Shown: positions 48,121-60,818 of the stretch, piece by piece
Layout: each line of letters starts with the position of its first letter
How positions within the stretch are numbered: position 1 is the first letter of the stretch
Origin: Solanum dulcamara
Taxonomy: Eukaryota > Streptophyta > Magnoliopsida > Solanales > Solanaceae
Length of the DNA: 64,000 nucleotides
Reading direction: 5' to 3'
Assembly: GCF_947179165.1 (NCBI RefSeq)
Contig: NC_077240.1
Location: forward strand, 80,550,001-80,614,000
The notes under the pieces: generated by a model
What the model was told of the DNA's origin: nothing
Seen by the model: the letters and a program-made list of their open reading frames with translations, nothing else
Database searches by the model: none
Program-made: the position numbers and the translations under genes

Positions 48121-48993
48121 TTTGTATAAGAATTCTCCTACTTAAGTTTGTTCAATGTAAGTACTGTGTATTTAGAGAGTGAGATTTGATCATAGGGTAT
48201 TTCAAATATTTTTCAAAGTTACTAATGGCTTTTATACCTAGGCAGTTGCTAATCATGTCAATATTTTCTAGGAATGTATTTTTGAAGAACATGACCAAGG
48301 ATTTTTTTTTTATAGTTGATTGGTCCTGGATGTAGTTGTATATTCTATATTTGAACACATTATACGTGTTATTAAGCAATCTTTAAAAAGACAGTTTATT
48401 GCATGAAATATTCATATATACACAATGTTTGAAGAAGGAACCCTGTATTTTGCATTTTTGTTAAAATTCCCTACCTTAAGTACATTAAATAGGTCACATC
48501 GTTATAATATTTTACCGTTCCTCTAAAATCTCCTTTTTTTTTAATTTAAAGAAATCTACCTAAAGATACTCCTGAAGATACAAATTGAAATAAAAATTCC
48601 AACTCCAACTTATGTGAACACAAACATGGGATTAGTTATTACAACTACAAGACATTTGTCCTCTCACGCGCCTTAAATATGAATAAACGTAATTTTTTAT
48701 TTTTTAATAATAGAAACAATGATATAAAAAATAAATTTGTATTCTCAAAGATATGTATGCTTCACAAAGTAAAAATTAAAGAAAGTCAATACAATTTCAA
48801 TAAATTGGTAACTAAATGTGTAAATATTTATTAAGTTTTAATAAGGAACATAAATAATTTAAGACACTATAAAAATATTTCCAATCAAATAGTGAATGTT
48901 TTCTTTCACTTTCATTTCATTTTTATATAAATAAGAAAAGGATTAAAAAAACATCTAAATTATTTTGATTTTATTCAGAGTCAAAAACACAGC
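48121..48993. other. Intergenic AT-rich DNA
   Basis: Nothing recognised: no frame with a domain, no long repeat. Confidence 0.5.
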
Positions 48994-48996
48994 TAA

Positions 48997-49377
48997 GAGC
49001 CCGTTTGGATTGGCTTTAAGTTGGTCAAAACCAACTTAAAGCCCCTTTTTAGCTTTTGAACGTGTTTGCCTAATGCTGACTTTAAGCCATAAAGTTCTTA
49101 AAGTCAGTCAAAAATGAAAAGTTAGAATTCCTAACTTTTTTTTTCAAAGTGCTTAAAGTCATTTTCTTTGACCATGGAAATTACTTTTATATCCCTTATA
49201 TTTTAACTAAATTCTCAAACTACCTTTTTTTATTCTTTTAACCCTAAAATTCATATCATAAGCACTTTTATCCAAACACTCAACTGCTTATTTATAAAAA
49301 TAACTTTCAGCACTTCAAAGTTCTAAAAGCACTTCATACATAAAAGTTACTTTTTTTAAGCCCATCCAAACGGGCTC
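48997..49377. mobile_element. PIF/Harbinger-like MITE, 381 bp, TAA target duplication
   Basis: Ends GAGCCCGTTTGGATTGGCTT and AAGCCCATCCAAACGGGCTC are inverted repeats of about 20 bp. TAA flanks it on both sides (48994-48996 and 49378-49380), the 3-bp duplication of PIF/Harbinger elements. The interior is AT-rich, with AAAGTGCTTAAAGTC/GACTTTAAG inverted matches. Confidence 0.8.
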
Positions 49378-49702
49378 TAAAGTCGCACTTTGTGACTAGA
49401 GGAAAGGCTGATTTGTGGTTGAGGAATCAGCTTACTCCTCACTATAATCTTTCTTCTACATAGTTCATTGTAGAAATGTTTAAAAATCGAATCGATCAAT
49501 AAATTAAATTGAAAAAAAAATGTTATTGATTTATTGGTATTTGGATTATTAGATTAACGAATTTTTAATGATTTTATAATAAAACTATTGAGTTATTGAT
49601 TTGGCTTTGATTTTTTAATATTGGATTAACCGATAATCCATTAAACTATAGTAATTTACTACTTTACTCATATATAAATATTAAATATTAATATTATTAC
49701 CT

Positions 49703-50693
49703 AGGGCTGTTCACAGTTTTGGTTAAAACCAAAACCAAACCGAAAATTTAACCAAACCGAATAAAAAAACCGACATTCAGTTTGGTTTGGTTTGGTTTGG
49801 TTTTAAATTTGAATAACCGATAATATTTGGTTTGGTTATGGTTATAGAAAAAAATAACCGAATAAATAACCGAACCAAACCGATAATTATATACTTAAAA
49901 TTTATATTTATTTATATGTATAATATTAGTTTTTCATAAATAATTAAAGATATTTTATACCTTTTAATTATTAATTTAATATTAATATACTTATTTTTAA
50001 GGCCCAACAATCCAAACTCAACTCTCAAGCCCAATTATAAATTCTAATAAACACTAAACAGCGGTCCAAGTCCAACAATCCAAGCCCATTAGCCCAACTC
50101 TCAAGCCCAATTCTAAATCCTAAATTTCTAATAAGCACTAAGCACTTGAGCAGCAGACAACAACATAAAGTAAAAGTTAAAACTTTAAAACCCTAGTATC
50201 TGTTTTCCTTTTACATTTTTGTTCCTCTCACGTTGGTTTCTCACAAAGTCACAGACTCACAGTCATAGACTAACAGTGAAGGTTCAAGAGCAACCTCAAC
50301 TCCTCAACCACAAGTATAAGATTGTCAAATTTTGAGAAGGTTTGTAAGGAGTTTTTCAAATTTTAAATTGATTTTAAGTTGTTTTCTTTTTTTCCTGAAT
50401 GTTTAAGTTGTTTCCTTTTCTGTTTTGAACCTCTGTGGGTCGTGAGGAAAAAAGAGCTTGATAAGAATTTGAAGAATGTAGAGAGAGAATATTTGAATTA
50501 TCTCAGCTAGTCATAAACCGAATAACCGAATAACCGAATAACCGAATCAAACCGAACCAAACTGACAATAACCAAACTCGTGGTTATTATTTTACTTAGT
50601 TTGGTTATGGTTTTAGACATTTAATAACCGATTAAATTGGTTTGGTTATGGTTTTAATCAATAACCGACCCAAACCGAACCATGAACACCCCT
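49703..50693. mobile_element. Mutator-like non-autonomous element, 991 bp, with 10-bp target duplication
   Basis: Ends AGGGCTGTTCAC and CATGAACACCCCT are inverted. ATTATTACCT flanks both sides (49693-49702 and 50694-50703), a 9-10-bp duplication typical of Mutator-like elements. The subterminal parts are built of TTTGGTTTGG and ACCGAATAACCG repeats on opposite strands. The centre (about 50000-50480) is different in character: GC-richer, with GGCCCAA/AGCCCA motifs, a telo-box AAAACCCTA (50187-50195) and a pyrimidine-rich leader, like a captured promoter. Confidence 0.75.
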
Positions 50694-51762
50694 ATTATTA
50701 CCTGTTTACTGCATTTGTCTTTAGCCTTCAATTCACACTTCACAATGACTTTGCGTTCACAAAAAACAAATTCTTTTATTTGTATTGCACTTCTACAAAA
50801 AAATTTCGTGTTAGTTAATATTATTTCTATTTTATGAACTTTCTGCAAAGTTACACTATTGTCCTGTCGCGTTAAATTGTTAAAGAAGTCATCATTAAAT
50901 CTAGTTGAAGAATGCACATGATTACACATGCTGAAAAGTATAGCTTGCGGAATTAGTTAGTTAGTTATAACTAACACTTACAAATCATATGGTGTAGAGT
51001 AGGTTTGTTAGCAGTGATCAGTGAGTGTGTTAGCTGTGATTAGTTAGAGAAAGTAGTTAATGTTGAAGTGTACAAATAGCCCTTATCAGAGGCTGCATTA
51101 AGTAATGAAACTTCTTCTTCTTTTTCTTCCAATCAAGCTCTTCCTAGCTCAATGTAGTTCAGGTTGTTACTTCATATTCATGGGGTGATTTTAACATGGT
51201 ATCAGAGCATCGATCAAGAGGGATTGATCTGCGAAAAAAAGACAATAATTGTGAAGAACTAATCTGAAAGGGTTGATCTGTAAGAAGAAGTTGTTGAAGA
51301 TCGAAGAGAAGATCAATGGCAGTAGGAGAAGAAAATGATGCAGCAGTAAATGAAGTAACAACACTAAATCACAACCATCCACTTTATCTCCAGACTTCAT
51401 ATATACCTGGAGTTGTTCTCATCCCAATCAAATTGACAGGACCAGAAAATTATGCCCCATGGAGTCGCTCCATGAAGCTGACTTTAAGGGAAAAAGGAAA
51501 GCTTGGCTTCATTATTGGATCGTGTACAAAGGCAAGTTACAAAAGAGCTTGAGAAGAACAATGGAAAAAATGCAATGCAATTGTGTTGTCCTGGATTGCA
51601 AGCACTGTCACCAATGAGTTGATGCCAGGAATCATGTATGCTTCGAATGCAAAGAAAGTTTGGGCTGATTTTGAAGAAAGATTTGATAGATCAGATCTAA
51701 CAAGAACTTACTATCTGTGGTCAGAGATTGCTACTTTGAAACAAGGCACTATTAACGCACTA

Positions 51763-52080
51763 TGATTTTTTGTACTCTGATTTATGTTATTTATGTTATG
51801 TATGTTATGTTATCTTATGTTATTTATGGTATTTATGCTATTATTTGACGATATCTACTGTTTTTTGGTGCTTTGACTATACTATTGTTTGGAACTCTTC
51901 CGTTATCTACTTTCCTACTATTAATATTCTTGTCTGATCTTTTTTTCCTATGCTTCTATTGAGCCGAGGGTCTTTCGGAAACAGCCGTCCTACATTGGTA
52001 GGAGTCAGGTCTATGTACATTTTACCCTCCCCAGACCCCATGATGTGGGATTTCACTGGGTTGTTGTTGTTGTTGTTGTA
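51763..52080 (+). mobile_element. LINE/TS-type SINE tail inserted in the copia gag
   Basis: Interrupts gag between KQGTINA and YYSKLKDLWSELD. The 3' part is the TS-type tail (GAGCCGAGGGTCTTTCGGAA, TACCCTCCCCAGACCCC, GGGATTTCACTGGG, then five or more TTG). The 5' part is TTATGTTATTTATG-rich, as in LINE 3' ends that share this tail. Target duplication short or unclear. Confidence 0.75.
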
Positions 52081-53791
52081 TATTACTCAAAGTTAAAAGA
52101 TCTGTGGTCTGAGCTAGATGTGATGATTCCATCACCTGGATGCAATTGTGAAAGTTCAGCTCCCTCTATGGAGCATCTGAAGTAATAGAGATTGCTTCAG
52201 TTTCTGATGGGATTGAATGAGAGTTTTGGGAACATTAGAAGTAATATTTTGGCTAGAAAACCTGTAGTAACTGTGAATGAAGCATATGTTGTAGCAGCTC
52301 AAGAAGAAAGTCAAAAAAGACTGAGAGTTATAGATAAAATAGAGATGCATTAACATTACTAGCAGGAAGATCTCAAGAATACAAGTCATAGGAATACAGA
52401 ACCAAGCCAAAGAAGTTTGTACCACCTAATACAATTTGTGACCACTGTGGGTTCAAAGTTCATTTTAAAGATGATTGCTATAGGCTTGTTGGTAATCCAC
52501 TAGATTTCAAGAGTAAGAGGAAAGGAGCTAATGATTTTAAACACAATTTCAAATCGGCAAATGCACATCTCACAAAGAAGGTTGATAACTATGCCAATAG
52601 TGAAAAGTACATAGAGAATCATGCATCATCCTCATACATGTCTGCAACTTAATATCAGGAGCTTGTTAACAAAATGGATAAAACAGAAACCTCTGAGTGT
52701 GCTGCTAACATGTCTGGTAGCACTTCTTTGTTGTCCAAAGCTAGTAAGATATATTAATAAATAGTTGATAGTGGAGCTACATATCATATAACACCTAATG
52801 AAGACTTACTAACAATTATTAGCAGAATAAAAGATAGTGATTCTAGTGGTGTACAAGTTTCAACAAGTAATAGATGTGATGTCAAGGGTACATGAACCAC
52901 AAGCATCTTAGAAGGCCTTGAACTTAAGAATGTACTATATGTACCATACTTCAAGTTCAATCTCTTGACAGTCTCCAAACTAACCAAGGAACTATCTTGT
53001 TCAATTTCCTTTTTACTTGATTTCTGTGTATTTCAGGAACTCTTCAATGGCAAGGTATTGGAAATTGGTAGAGAGAAAGAAGGTCTATACATACTTAAGG
53101 AGTTAATAAAATCTGCAGTAAATGCAGTAGTAGCTAAAAATAACAATGCAGATGCAAAGCTATGACACTTGAGACTAGGACATGCATCAACTGGAGTAAT
53201 GCAGAACATTCAATCACTCAAACACCTTTTAACCAAGAGTGCTCATCACAAATGTGAGTTATGCTCTTTAGCAAAGCAATATAGACTGAAATGTTTTGTC
53301 AGTAGTAGTAAAACCTCTCAACTTTTTGAACTGATTCATGTTGATGTATGGGGTCCATATAGCAAGCCTACTCATGATAGGAAAAACTACTTTGCGACTA
53401 TAGTAGATGATCATAGCAAATACACATGGATATGTTTGATCAATTCTAAGAGTGAAGTCATTGTAGTGCTGAAAGATTTCATTGCTTTAATAAAAACTCA
53501 ATTTGCCTTGTCTATGAAAATACTGAGATCTGATAATGGCTCAGAATTTTTTAATTCTCCAATCACTAATTTTCTTGCTTCTCATGGGATTGTGCATCAA
53601 AGTAGTTGTGTCTATACTCCTCAACAAAATAGGACAGTAGAAAAAAAAAACAGACACATTTTTGAAGTAGCTAGAGCACTGAAGTTTCAGAGTTCTTTAC
53701 CTATTCATTTCTGGGGAGAGTGTATTAGAACATCAGTTTATCTGATCAATATATTGCCTACTCATTCAACAAGCAGCATTACAGTTATCAA

Positions 53792-54747
53792 CCAAGAACT
53801 AGACTAGCATCACTAGTCACAGGATAATCATACCTACATGGTACATTCCTATCATAAACAACAATAACAATACAGTCAGCCATCCAAACTCCATGCCCGA
53901 AGGCCAAGGCATGAAATCTCTTGTAAATTATAATATAGAATGCGTGGAAATAGATTACAACTAATCAATTAGAGTAACCTAGCCTACCTGGGCGCTAAGC
54001 AATTGTAAAAGTATTATAGAATGATCATTCACTTTTGGAAGGAGAATTCATGGAGACGAACCTGAATCCGTGGGTTGTAGCCTTCCTCGTGCTAGAAATC
54101 TTTTTTCCCCTTCTCTCAGGACCTAGAATAGCTTCTTGGTTTTTTTTAGGGTAACCCTTATCTATTTTGCCACTTTTAAGTTCTGGCCCATCAGATCCTG
54201 CTACAATGGCCTTAATCATGCTCTAGCGGCCTGATCCAGACAGTGTCTAGTAAAATGGATATAACGTCTTACTCCAATCTCCAAATGAGGCCAATTTGGT
54301 GGAGTTCGAAAGAAGACTCAAAAACCTTTAATTTTATAGGTTATGGGTTACTAATTCACTATAGGCTGAGAGATATGATCATTTGAAGTTGATATTAGTT
54401 TGAACTCAAGTCCAAAACTAAATCGGAAAGACACTTTCAACTCAACTTTGAGATAGGAGCATAGCACAACCTTAATTCGCAACTAATACACTTACATATC
54501 AAGGTATTGATCCTAACCTTATGATGAATGATATTCGTATTCCTTTACCGCATATATTTTTAATAACGACGGGCTAGGTCATTAAAATCGAACTTTGTCA
54601 ATCCTTGAAAAATGGTATTCAATAGAGTATTAATCTAAATTACTTTATATATCTCTTCAAGTATCTTTATTATCTAATACTCTATAAATTTGACTAATAA
54701 TTATTGATAAATTCAATTATGATGTCTATCTTTTTGTGGTTCATTGG
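53792..54747. mobile_element. Unidentified 0.95-kb insertion in the copia integrase
   Basis: Integrase coding stops at about 53790 (LPTHSTSSITV) and resumes at about 54748. The insert carries a 64-codon minus-strand frame (54025-54219; contains GYPKKNQEAILGPERRGKK) and ends TTTTTGTGGTTCATTGGAGG. I do not recognise its family; an LTR-retrotransposon fragment is possible. Confidence 0.5.
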
Positions 54748-57206
54748 AGGAAAGACACCCTGTGAGTTATTATATCAGCATTCCCCTAACCTTGATCATT
54801 TGAGAGTGTTTGGTTGCTTATGCTATGCCATTAGACTTCCAAAAGGGGACAAGTTTGCACCTAGAGCTAGCAGGGCAGTATTTTTAGGATATTCAGAAAC
54901 TCAAAAGGGATATAAACTATATGATCTAGCTAAGCAAATTTTCTTTAAAAGCAGAGATGTTTCATTCAGAGAACATATATTTCCTTATCATGAAGGGAGT
55001 TCAGCAACTAATATTGATATGTTTGAATTAACTCCTTCAATAGAGTCCACTCCTACATGTGTCCAGCCTATTATGTTAGATCATCCAAATGCTCCTATCC
55101 AATTCACTGAGTGTCATATTAAAAATAGTGTAAAATCAGCACCAACAGATAATATTGGTGTTGAACTAGGTGTTGAAGCTGTTGTACCAGCAGTTAAGGA
55201 ATCTATACCTTTAGAGGTTCATGCAGAAGTTCCCACCAAATTAAGGCCTACCAGGAATACTAAGCAGCCTACTTGGCTCAATGATTATGTTACCGCTTCA
55301 CAACCTTTTAGACCATCTGCAAGTTGTACCTATCCTATCTCAGATTATATAGACTATTCTCACTTGTCTTCTCCTTACCAAGCCTATTTGACTACCTTCT
55401 CCTCCACTACTGAACTTAAGTCATTCATAGAAGCCTCTCAGGATAACAGGTGGGTTGAAACAATGACTGATGAGAGTAATGCTTTAGAGAGTAACCATAC
55501 CTAGGAGGTAGTTGATTTACCTCCTGGGAAGAAGGCGATTGGTTCAAAATGGGTTTTCAAGATTAAATACAAAGAAGATGGCACTATAGATAAATACAAA
55601 GCAATATTAGTTGCTAAGGGTTATAATCAGAGAGAAAGCCTAGATTATCATAAGACTTTTTCACCTGTTGCCAAAATGGTAACAGTGAGAACTATTATCA
55701 GCATTGCTACTTCAAATGACTAGCCTTTGAGGCAAATGGATGTCAATAATGCCTTCTTACAAGGTGATCTTTATGAGAATATATATATATATGTCTTTGC
55801 CTCAAGAATTTCATAAGCGGGGGGAGACAAGAGTGTGTAAGCTTATGAAATCTCTATATGGTCTGAAACAAGCCTCTAGAAAATGGAATATAAAGTTATC
55901 TACATCCTTGATATAAGCAGGATACACTCAGAGCTCACATGATCACTCATTGTTTACCAAACATGCAGATAAGGATATTGTAATAATTCTGGTATATGTT
56001 GATGACCTATTGATTACAGGAAGCAGTCAACAGATGATAGATGAAGCTCAACAGACTCTACATGACAGGTTCAAGGTAAAAGATCTAGGACAACTAAGAT
56101 ATTTCCTAGGGAATTGAAGTACTGAGATCAGAAAAAGGCATCCTACTTAACCAAAGGAAGTATACATTGGAATTACTATCCACAATAGGATTGAATAATG
56201 CTAGATCAGCTTTTACTCCCATGGAGATGAATATGAAGCTTACTACAGTGGAGTATGATTCAGGAATGGGTAAAAGTGATGATCCCATTCTAGATGATAT
56301 TTATTATTGTCAGCAGTTGATTGATGCGACTTTGAAAGTGCTAATATACTTTAAGAAATCACCAGGGCAAGGGATACTGCTAAAGAGAGGTTCAATCAAT
56401 ACTTTGACAGCATTTTGTGACTCAGATTAGGCAGTTTGCCCCAACACTAGAAGGTCAGTAACAAGATATGTAATACAGCTTGGTGAGTCGCTAATTTCAT
56501 GGAAATTCAAGAAGCAACACACAGTAAGTAGGAGCTCAGCAGAAGCTGAATACAGAAGCACGACAGGAGCAGTAGCAGAGATCATTTGGTTGGTATGGCT
56601 GCTCAAGAAACTCAGGGTGAAAGTCACTACACCAGTCAGGCTATGTTGTGATGGCAATTCAGCCATACAGATTGCATCCAATTCAATTTTTCACGAGAGA
56701 ACCAAGCACATAAAAATCGATTGTCATTTTGTAAGGGAAAAACTCAAGGAGGGCCTGATCAAGACAGAACATGTTGGAACTAGATCTCAGTTGGCAGACT
56801 TGCTTACAAAAGGATTGGGATTGGCATAGCATCAGTTCCTACTCTCCAAGCTAGGAGTTCTTGACTTCTTTCATCCTAGCTTGAGAGGGAGTATTAAATT
56901 TAGTTGAAGAATGCACATGATTACACATGCTGAAAAGTACAGCTTGCGGAATTAGTTAGTTAGTTATAACTAACATTTACAAATCACATGCTGAAAAGTT
57001 CAAAATCTTTTTAAATATGCACAAGTGTTATGAGGTAATTAATACAATGGGAAGGGAAAAAACACAACCCAAGAAATCAAAGAAACTCATTTAGCCGTCC
57101 ATTCAACATCCAACGGCCAAGATTTGCCTCACTTAAATCTACTCAAATACCCCCTTAAAAAGGGTGATTAAAAGAAGTGAAAATCTGTAAAAACTAGAAA
57201 ACAATG

Positions 57207-58371
57207 GGACCCTTAACTATATACTTATCGGATTTAGTCCTTGAACTATTCAAAAACTTATCATGTTTGGTTCTTTAACTATATACTTATCGGTTTTAGT
57301 CTCTTAACTATACACTTATCGTTTTAGTCTTTTAAGTATTTACATAGTTATCAAATTTGGTCTTTTATCCATTTTTTATACAAATAACTTAGATTTATAT
57401 TAACGGAACTCATGTATTTGTAAAATTAAATTTTTAACTCATTTTTTCAGTTATTTCTCTCTTTCCGCTATTTTTCTTTTAAATTTACTCTTATAAAAAG
57501 AATAACAACCTCAACGATTCAAAATTAAATTAATGAGGAAAGAAGATATAAGTCTTAATTTTATTTAATAGAGGATAAAATGAAGCATATTAATGTTGCT
57601 AATGACTTGAATATGCTATGTTTCTTTCTTTTGCGGTTAACGATATATAATCATACGATTTTTTAAACTTTATTTTTCATACAAAAGAAAAACAAGAGAT
57701 TTTATCTTATTATTCAAATTTCTCAACGTAAAATGAAACGAACAGAATAATAAAATCGACCTATTCCAAAATTAAAAAAATTAATAAAAGTTTCAAATCT
57801 ATCATTTTATAAATTTCAACTTCTAAGTAATTAAATAAATTTCATTCAATAAAGTAATTGGAGTACATAATTTGGAATCAAAACATGTTAGAATAGAACT
57901 TTTAATTTTATTCTCATTATAGGAAATTTGTTTCTGTTAAATATAAATAAATCTCTCTTCACACCTAACGAATAATATTTTTTTCCTTTTTATAATAAAT
58001 TTTAGTATATCCATGTCATTAATAGCAATAATATGATTCATTTTATCTTTCGTTGAATAAAATTATGATTTATATTTTCTTTCTTCATGAATTTTATTCT
58101 GAATCGTTAAGATAATTTTTTTTAAAAGAGTAATTTGAAGAAAAATAGCAGAAAAGAGAAATAATTAAAAAAATGGGCTAATGATTTAATTTATTGAGGC
58201 ATAAATTCTGTTAATATATAGCTAAATTTGTGTAAAAAATAGATAAAAAACCAAATTTAATAACTATTTAAATACTTAAAGAAATAAAATCGATAAGTAT
58301 ATAATTAAAAAATTATGATAAATTCTTGAATAATTAAAGAATTAAATTTGATAGGTATAATTAAGGAACCA
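57207..58371. mobile_element. Foldback-type DNA element with about 300-bp inverted repeats
   Basis: The left arm (57207 to about 57545) and right arm (about 58075-58371) are inverted relatives. Examples are TTTAAGTATTTACATAGTTA against the complement of TAACTATTTAAATACTTAAA, and CGCTATTTTTC against the complement of GAAAAATAGCAG. The left arm has extra tandem CTTAACTATATACTTATCGG units. The middle is AT-rich and non-coding. It splits the 5' flank of DUF1639 copy B, because copy A homology stops near 57205 and resumes near 58411. No target duplication recognised. Confidence 0.7.
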
Positions 58372-58830
58372 TTTTACACCGTATTCATAGTGATTATTTA
58401 TGATATTTTCTCTAAAGAAGACAAATGCACCTGTATTGAGGAAAATTCAAGAACCCCATTTCATATTAAGTGAAAAAGAGATGATCTTTGGATAAATATT
58501 GGAAAAATCATTGAATTTTTCAACAAAAATCTCATCTTTTTTTATAGGTATTGAGGCTAAAGAAGAAGGAGAAGAAGAAAATATCAACTCTTTGTAATTT
58601 TACTAACTTTTGTTTATTTCAATCTTTGTATGTTTTTCCACTTCTTATATGATAGTTTGGTTAATGGGGTTTTGATTTTTTTGATGTTGTTGCAGAGTCT
58701 TTTGATAAAATCTGGTTGGGAGTATCTAACCCATAGATCTTGAGGTCAGTCTTTTTACTGTTTCAAAATCTTGTTTTTTGTTCAATTTCTGGTTAATATC
58801 TGATTTTGATTTTGTGGGGTTGTTGCAGAT

Positions 58831-60818
58831 ATGGATAAATTACAGTGGGGAAACAGAAAAAGACTTAGGTGTTTTAAGGTGAAAGACTCAACTTCAAATG
58901 GGAAATCTGATGGAGGAAGAAGTCTTGTGGTGAAGAAGAAAGTCACATCTAGACTTGTTGATAATAACAAGGAATCTGGTCCTCTTCCTCCTCCTATGTC
59001 TTCTCCTCATAGGCTTAACAGGTAACAAACAAAATTATATTTTTGATTGTTAAGAACACTTAAGAGTGAAGATTGAGGTGGGGGGGGGGGGGAGCCTTAT
59101 ATGTGGTGAAGATTTGATTTTTATTTCAAATTATGACTACTTTTGGTTTCTTTAGATGCTGTTGGTAGAGAATTCATGGATCCTTATTAACAGGTAAATA
59201 AGGATAAATAATATTTCTTGTATTGGCTGTTGATGTATGTGTTGAGGAGATAGTGTCAGTTGTTTGCTTGATTGACAAAAAAGATGCCTCATTTGTGTTA
59301 AAGATTTGATTTTTTTGTCAAATTATGACTACTTTTGGTCTCTTTAGACGCTGTTGGTAGAGATTTCTTGTAAATGTCCAGATTTTGATGCAAAGAATCA
59401 TTCTTTGATTGCATTTAGGGGTTTTAATAAGTCCATTGTATGAAAAAATAATTAGGAAATACATTAAATTGAGCAGTATCTGTCCTGCATTACGCGACGA
59501 TTTGATGTCTTACCTGTACATTAGAAGGAAAGGAAGTTTCAAAGTTTTCGACTTTAGGTTTGGTTGTGATTGGTTTGTAAACACATTAGATGTGAAGTTA
59601 TTGAAGCATTTGTTATTTTGGAGCTGGTAATGATACTTGAGAATGAATCAGATTGTTTCTTCTGAAGCTATTACTTCAAATTTCAGTCACTGATTGCTTA
59701 TTTTCGTATTTTTTGTAAGGGACTAGAGGTATTTCCTGTTGTGGTGTTTTACCTTTTGAGCACAATATTGCTGTTTTTTGAAGATTCCAAGTCGTCTTAA
59801 AACAGAAAAATACATGGATTGTAGTACTACAATTTGGCGGTTCTTGTTTCTGCAGGGATTTGGGTGTGAATAGATCTAACGCAAATGAGCATCGTAAGAC
59901 ATCAGTGTCATCTCCCGAGGAGGAGGACCGGTATTATACGACGAGAGGGTCAGTAGGCATGGACGATAGTAGCAAGTTGTTCATGGAATCAAAGGAGGAA
60001 AAGAAAAAGTTGGTTTGGCCAAAATTGCTCATCACATTGTCAAGTAAAGAAAAAGAAGAAGATTTTATGGCCATGAAAGGTTGCAAGCTTCCTCAAAGGC
60101 CTAAGAAAAGGGCTAAGTTGATACAAAGAACCATTCTTGTAAGTCTCTTTACTCCAAACAGATTGTGTGATCCAAGAATTTGACATTTTGTCATTTAAAT
60201 ATTTCTTGATTCTTTCCATGTTAAACAAGTCTCTGTATCTTGTTGTGTGCAGTTGGTGCAACCAGGTACATGGTTGCAAGATTTGTGCCAAGAAAGGTAT
60301 GAAGTGAGAGAGAAGAAGACCTCTACGAAGGTATTGCACTTGCTCTCCTCTTATTGCACGCATCCGTGCCAGGTCCTCCAAAAATGCACTACTCTACTGG
60401 AGGATCCCATGCACCCGTTTCAGATCCTCCACTCCAAAGATGCATTACTTTTGGAGGATTCAACACGCACCCATGTCATAACCTCCATAAATGCGCTACT
60501 TTTGGAGGATCAAACGTACGTGTCAGATCCTCCACTTCAAAAATGCACTACTTTTGGAGGATTCAACACTTACCCATGTCATATCCTCCATAAATGCGCT
60601 ACTTTTGGAGGATCAAACGTTGGTGTCAGATCCTCCACTTCAAAAATGTACTACTTTTGGAGGATCCAGCAGGCACCTGTCGTGTGAGCAACATTTAATA
60701 GTTCTTGACAAGCTAAGGGTGTATTTTCTTATTATAATAACATATTATGATGTTATTTTTGGTGCAGAAACCAAGAGGATTGAAAGCTATGGGAAGCATG
60801 GAAAGTGATTCAGAATGA
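58831..60818 (+). CDS. DUF1639 family protein, copy B
   Basis: Same four-exon layout as copy A: 58831-59021, 59856-60138, 60253-60330 and 60768-60818, giving 200 codons plus TGA with all splice sites kept. Exon lengths are identical to copy A (191, 283, 78, 51 coding bases). The protein differs at four residues: Glu for Lys86, Met for Val99, Phe for Leu106 and Thr for Lys183. The DUF1639 motifs RPKKRAKLIQR, PGTWLQDLC and the terminal SMESDSE are unchanged, so it is probably functional. The 5' region has lost the GGGGAGGGG-rich part of copy A and gained a foldback element about 0.45 kb upstream of the ATG, which may change its expression. Intron 3 is 176 bp longer than in copy A. Confidence 0.9.
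60355..60685 (+). repeat. Expanded TTTTGGAGGATC array in intron 3 of DUF1639 copy B
   Basis: Five full TTTTGGAGGAT cores (about 60430, 60500, 60552, 60602 and 60655) alternate with ATCCTCCACTTCAAAAATG and ATCCTCCATAAATGCGC spacers. The pair repeats with a period of about 104 bp. Copy A has only three cores. Expansion by unequal exchange or slippage after the duplication is the simple reading. Confidence 0.8.

Larger units (their letters stand above)
51316..56829 (+). pseudogene. gag-pol pseudogene of the RE1-like copia element
   Basis: Starts MAVGEENDAA and runs into gag (LTGPENYAPWSRSMKLTLR) with a stop after KRA (51550). Gag is split by a SINE/LINE tail (51763-52080). A zinc-knuckle relic lies at about 52437-52475. 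Integrase is readable at 53169-53790 (LRLGHAS, HVDVWGP, RSDNGSEF) and is cut by a 0.95-kb insertion. It resumes at about 54748 (GGKTPCELLYQHSPN), then reverse transcriptase (IGSKWVFKIKYKEDG, LVYVDDLLITG at 55990) with several stops. RNase H ends ADLLTKGLGLA at 56829. Domain order INT-RT-RH is copia-type. Not functional. Confidence 0.9.
50893..56990 (+). mobile_element. Decayed RE1-like Ty1/copia retrotransposon
   Basis: The 5' LTR spans about 50893-51196 (about 304 bp, ending TTAACA). The primer site TGGTATCAGAGC at 51197-51208 matches initiator-Met tRNA. The 3' LTR start is at 56893, after a GAGAGGGAGTA polypurine tract; this LTR is truncated to about 98 bp at 56990. The two LTRs share TAGTTGAAGAATGCACATGA with few changes (for example AAATC against AAATT). 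The element is broken by stops, frameshifts and two insertions and cannot move by itself. It lies between the two DUF1639 copies. Confidence 0.9.

Noticed and set aside
60247..60808. Overlapping frames across intron 3 of DUF1639 copy B that encode repeats such as HYFWRI and CHILHKCATFGGSN
   Set aside because: They arise from the tandem TTTTGGAGGATC array. The splice sites that restore the conserved DUF1639 C-terminus are intact, so this is intron.
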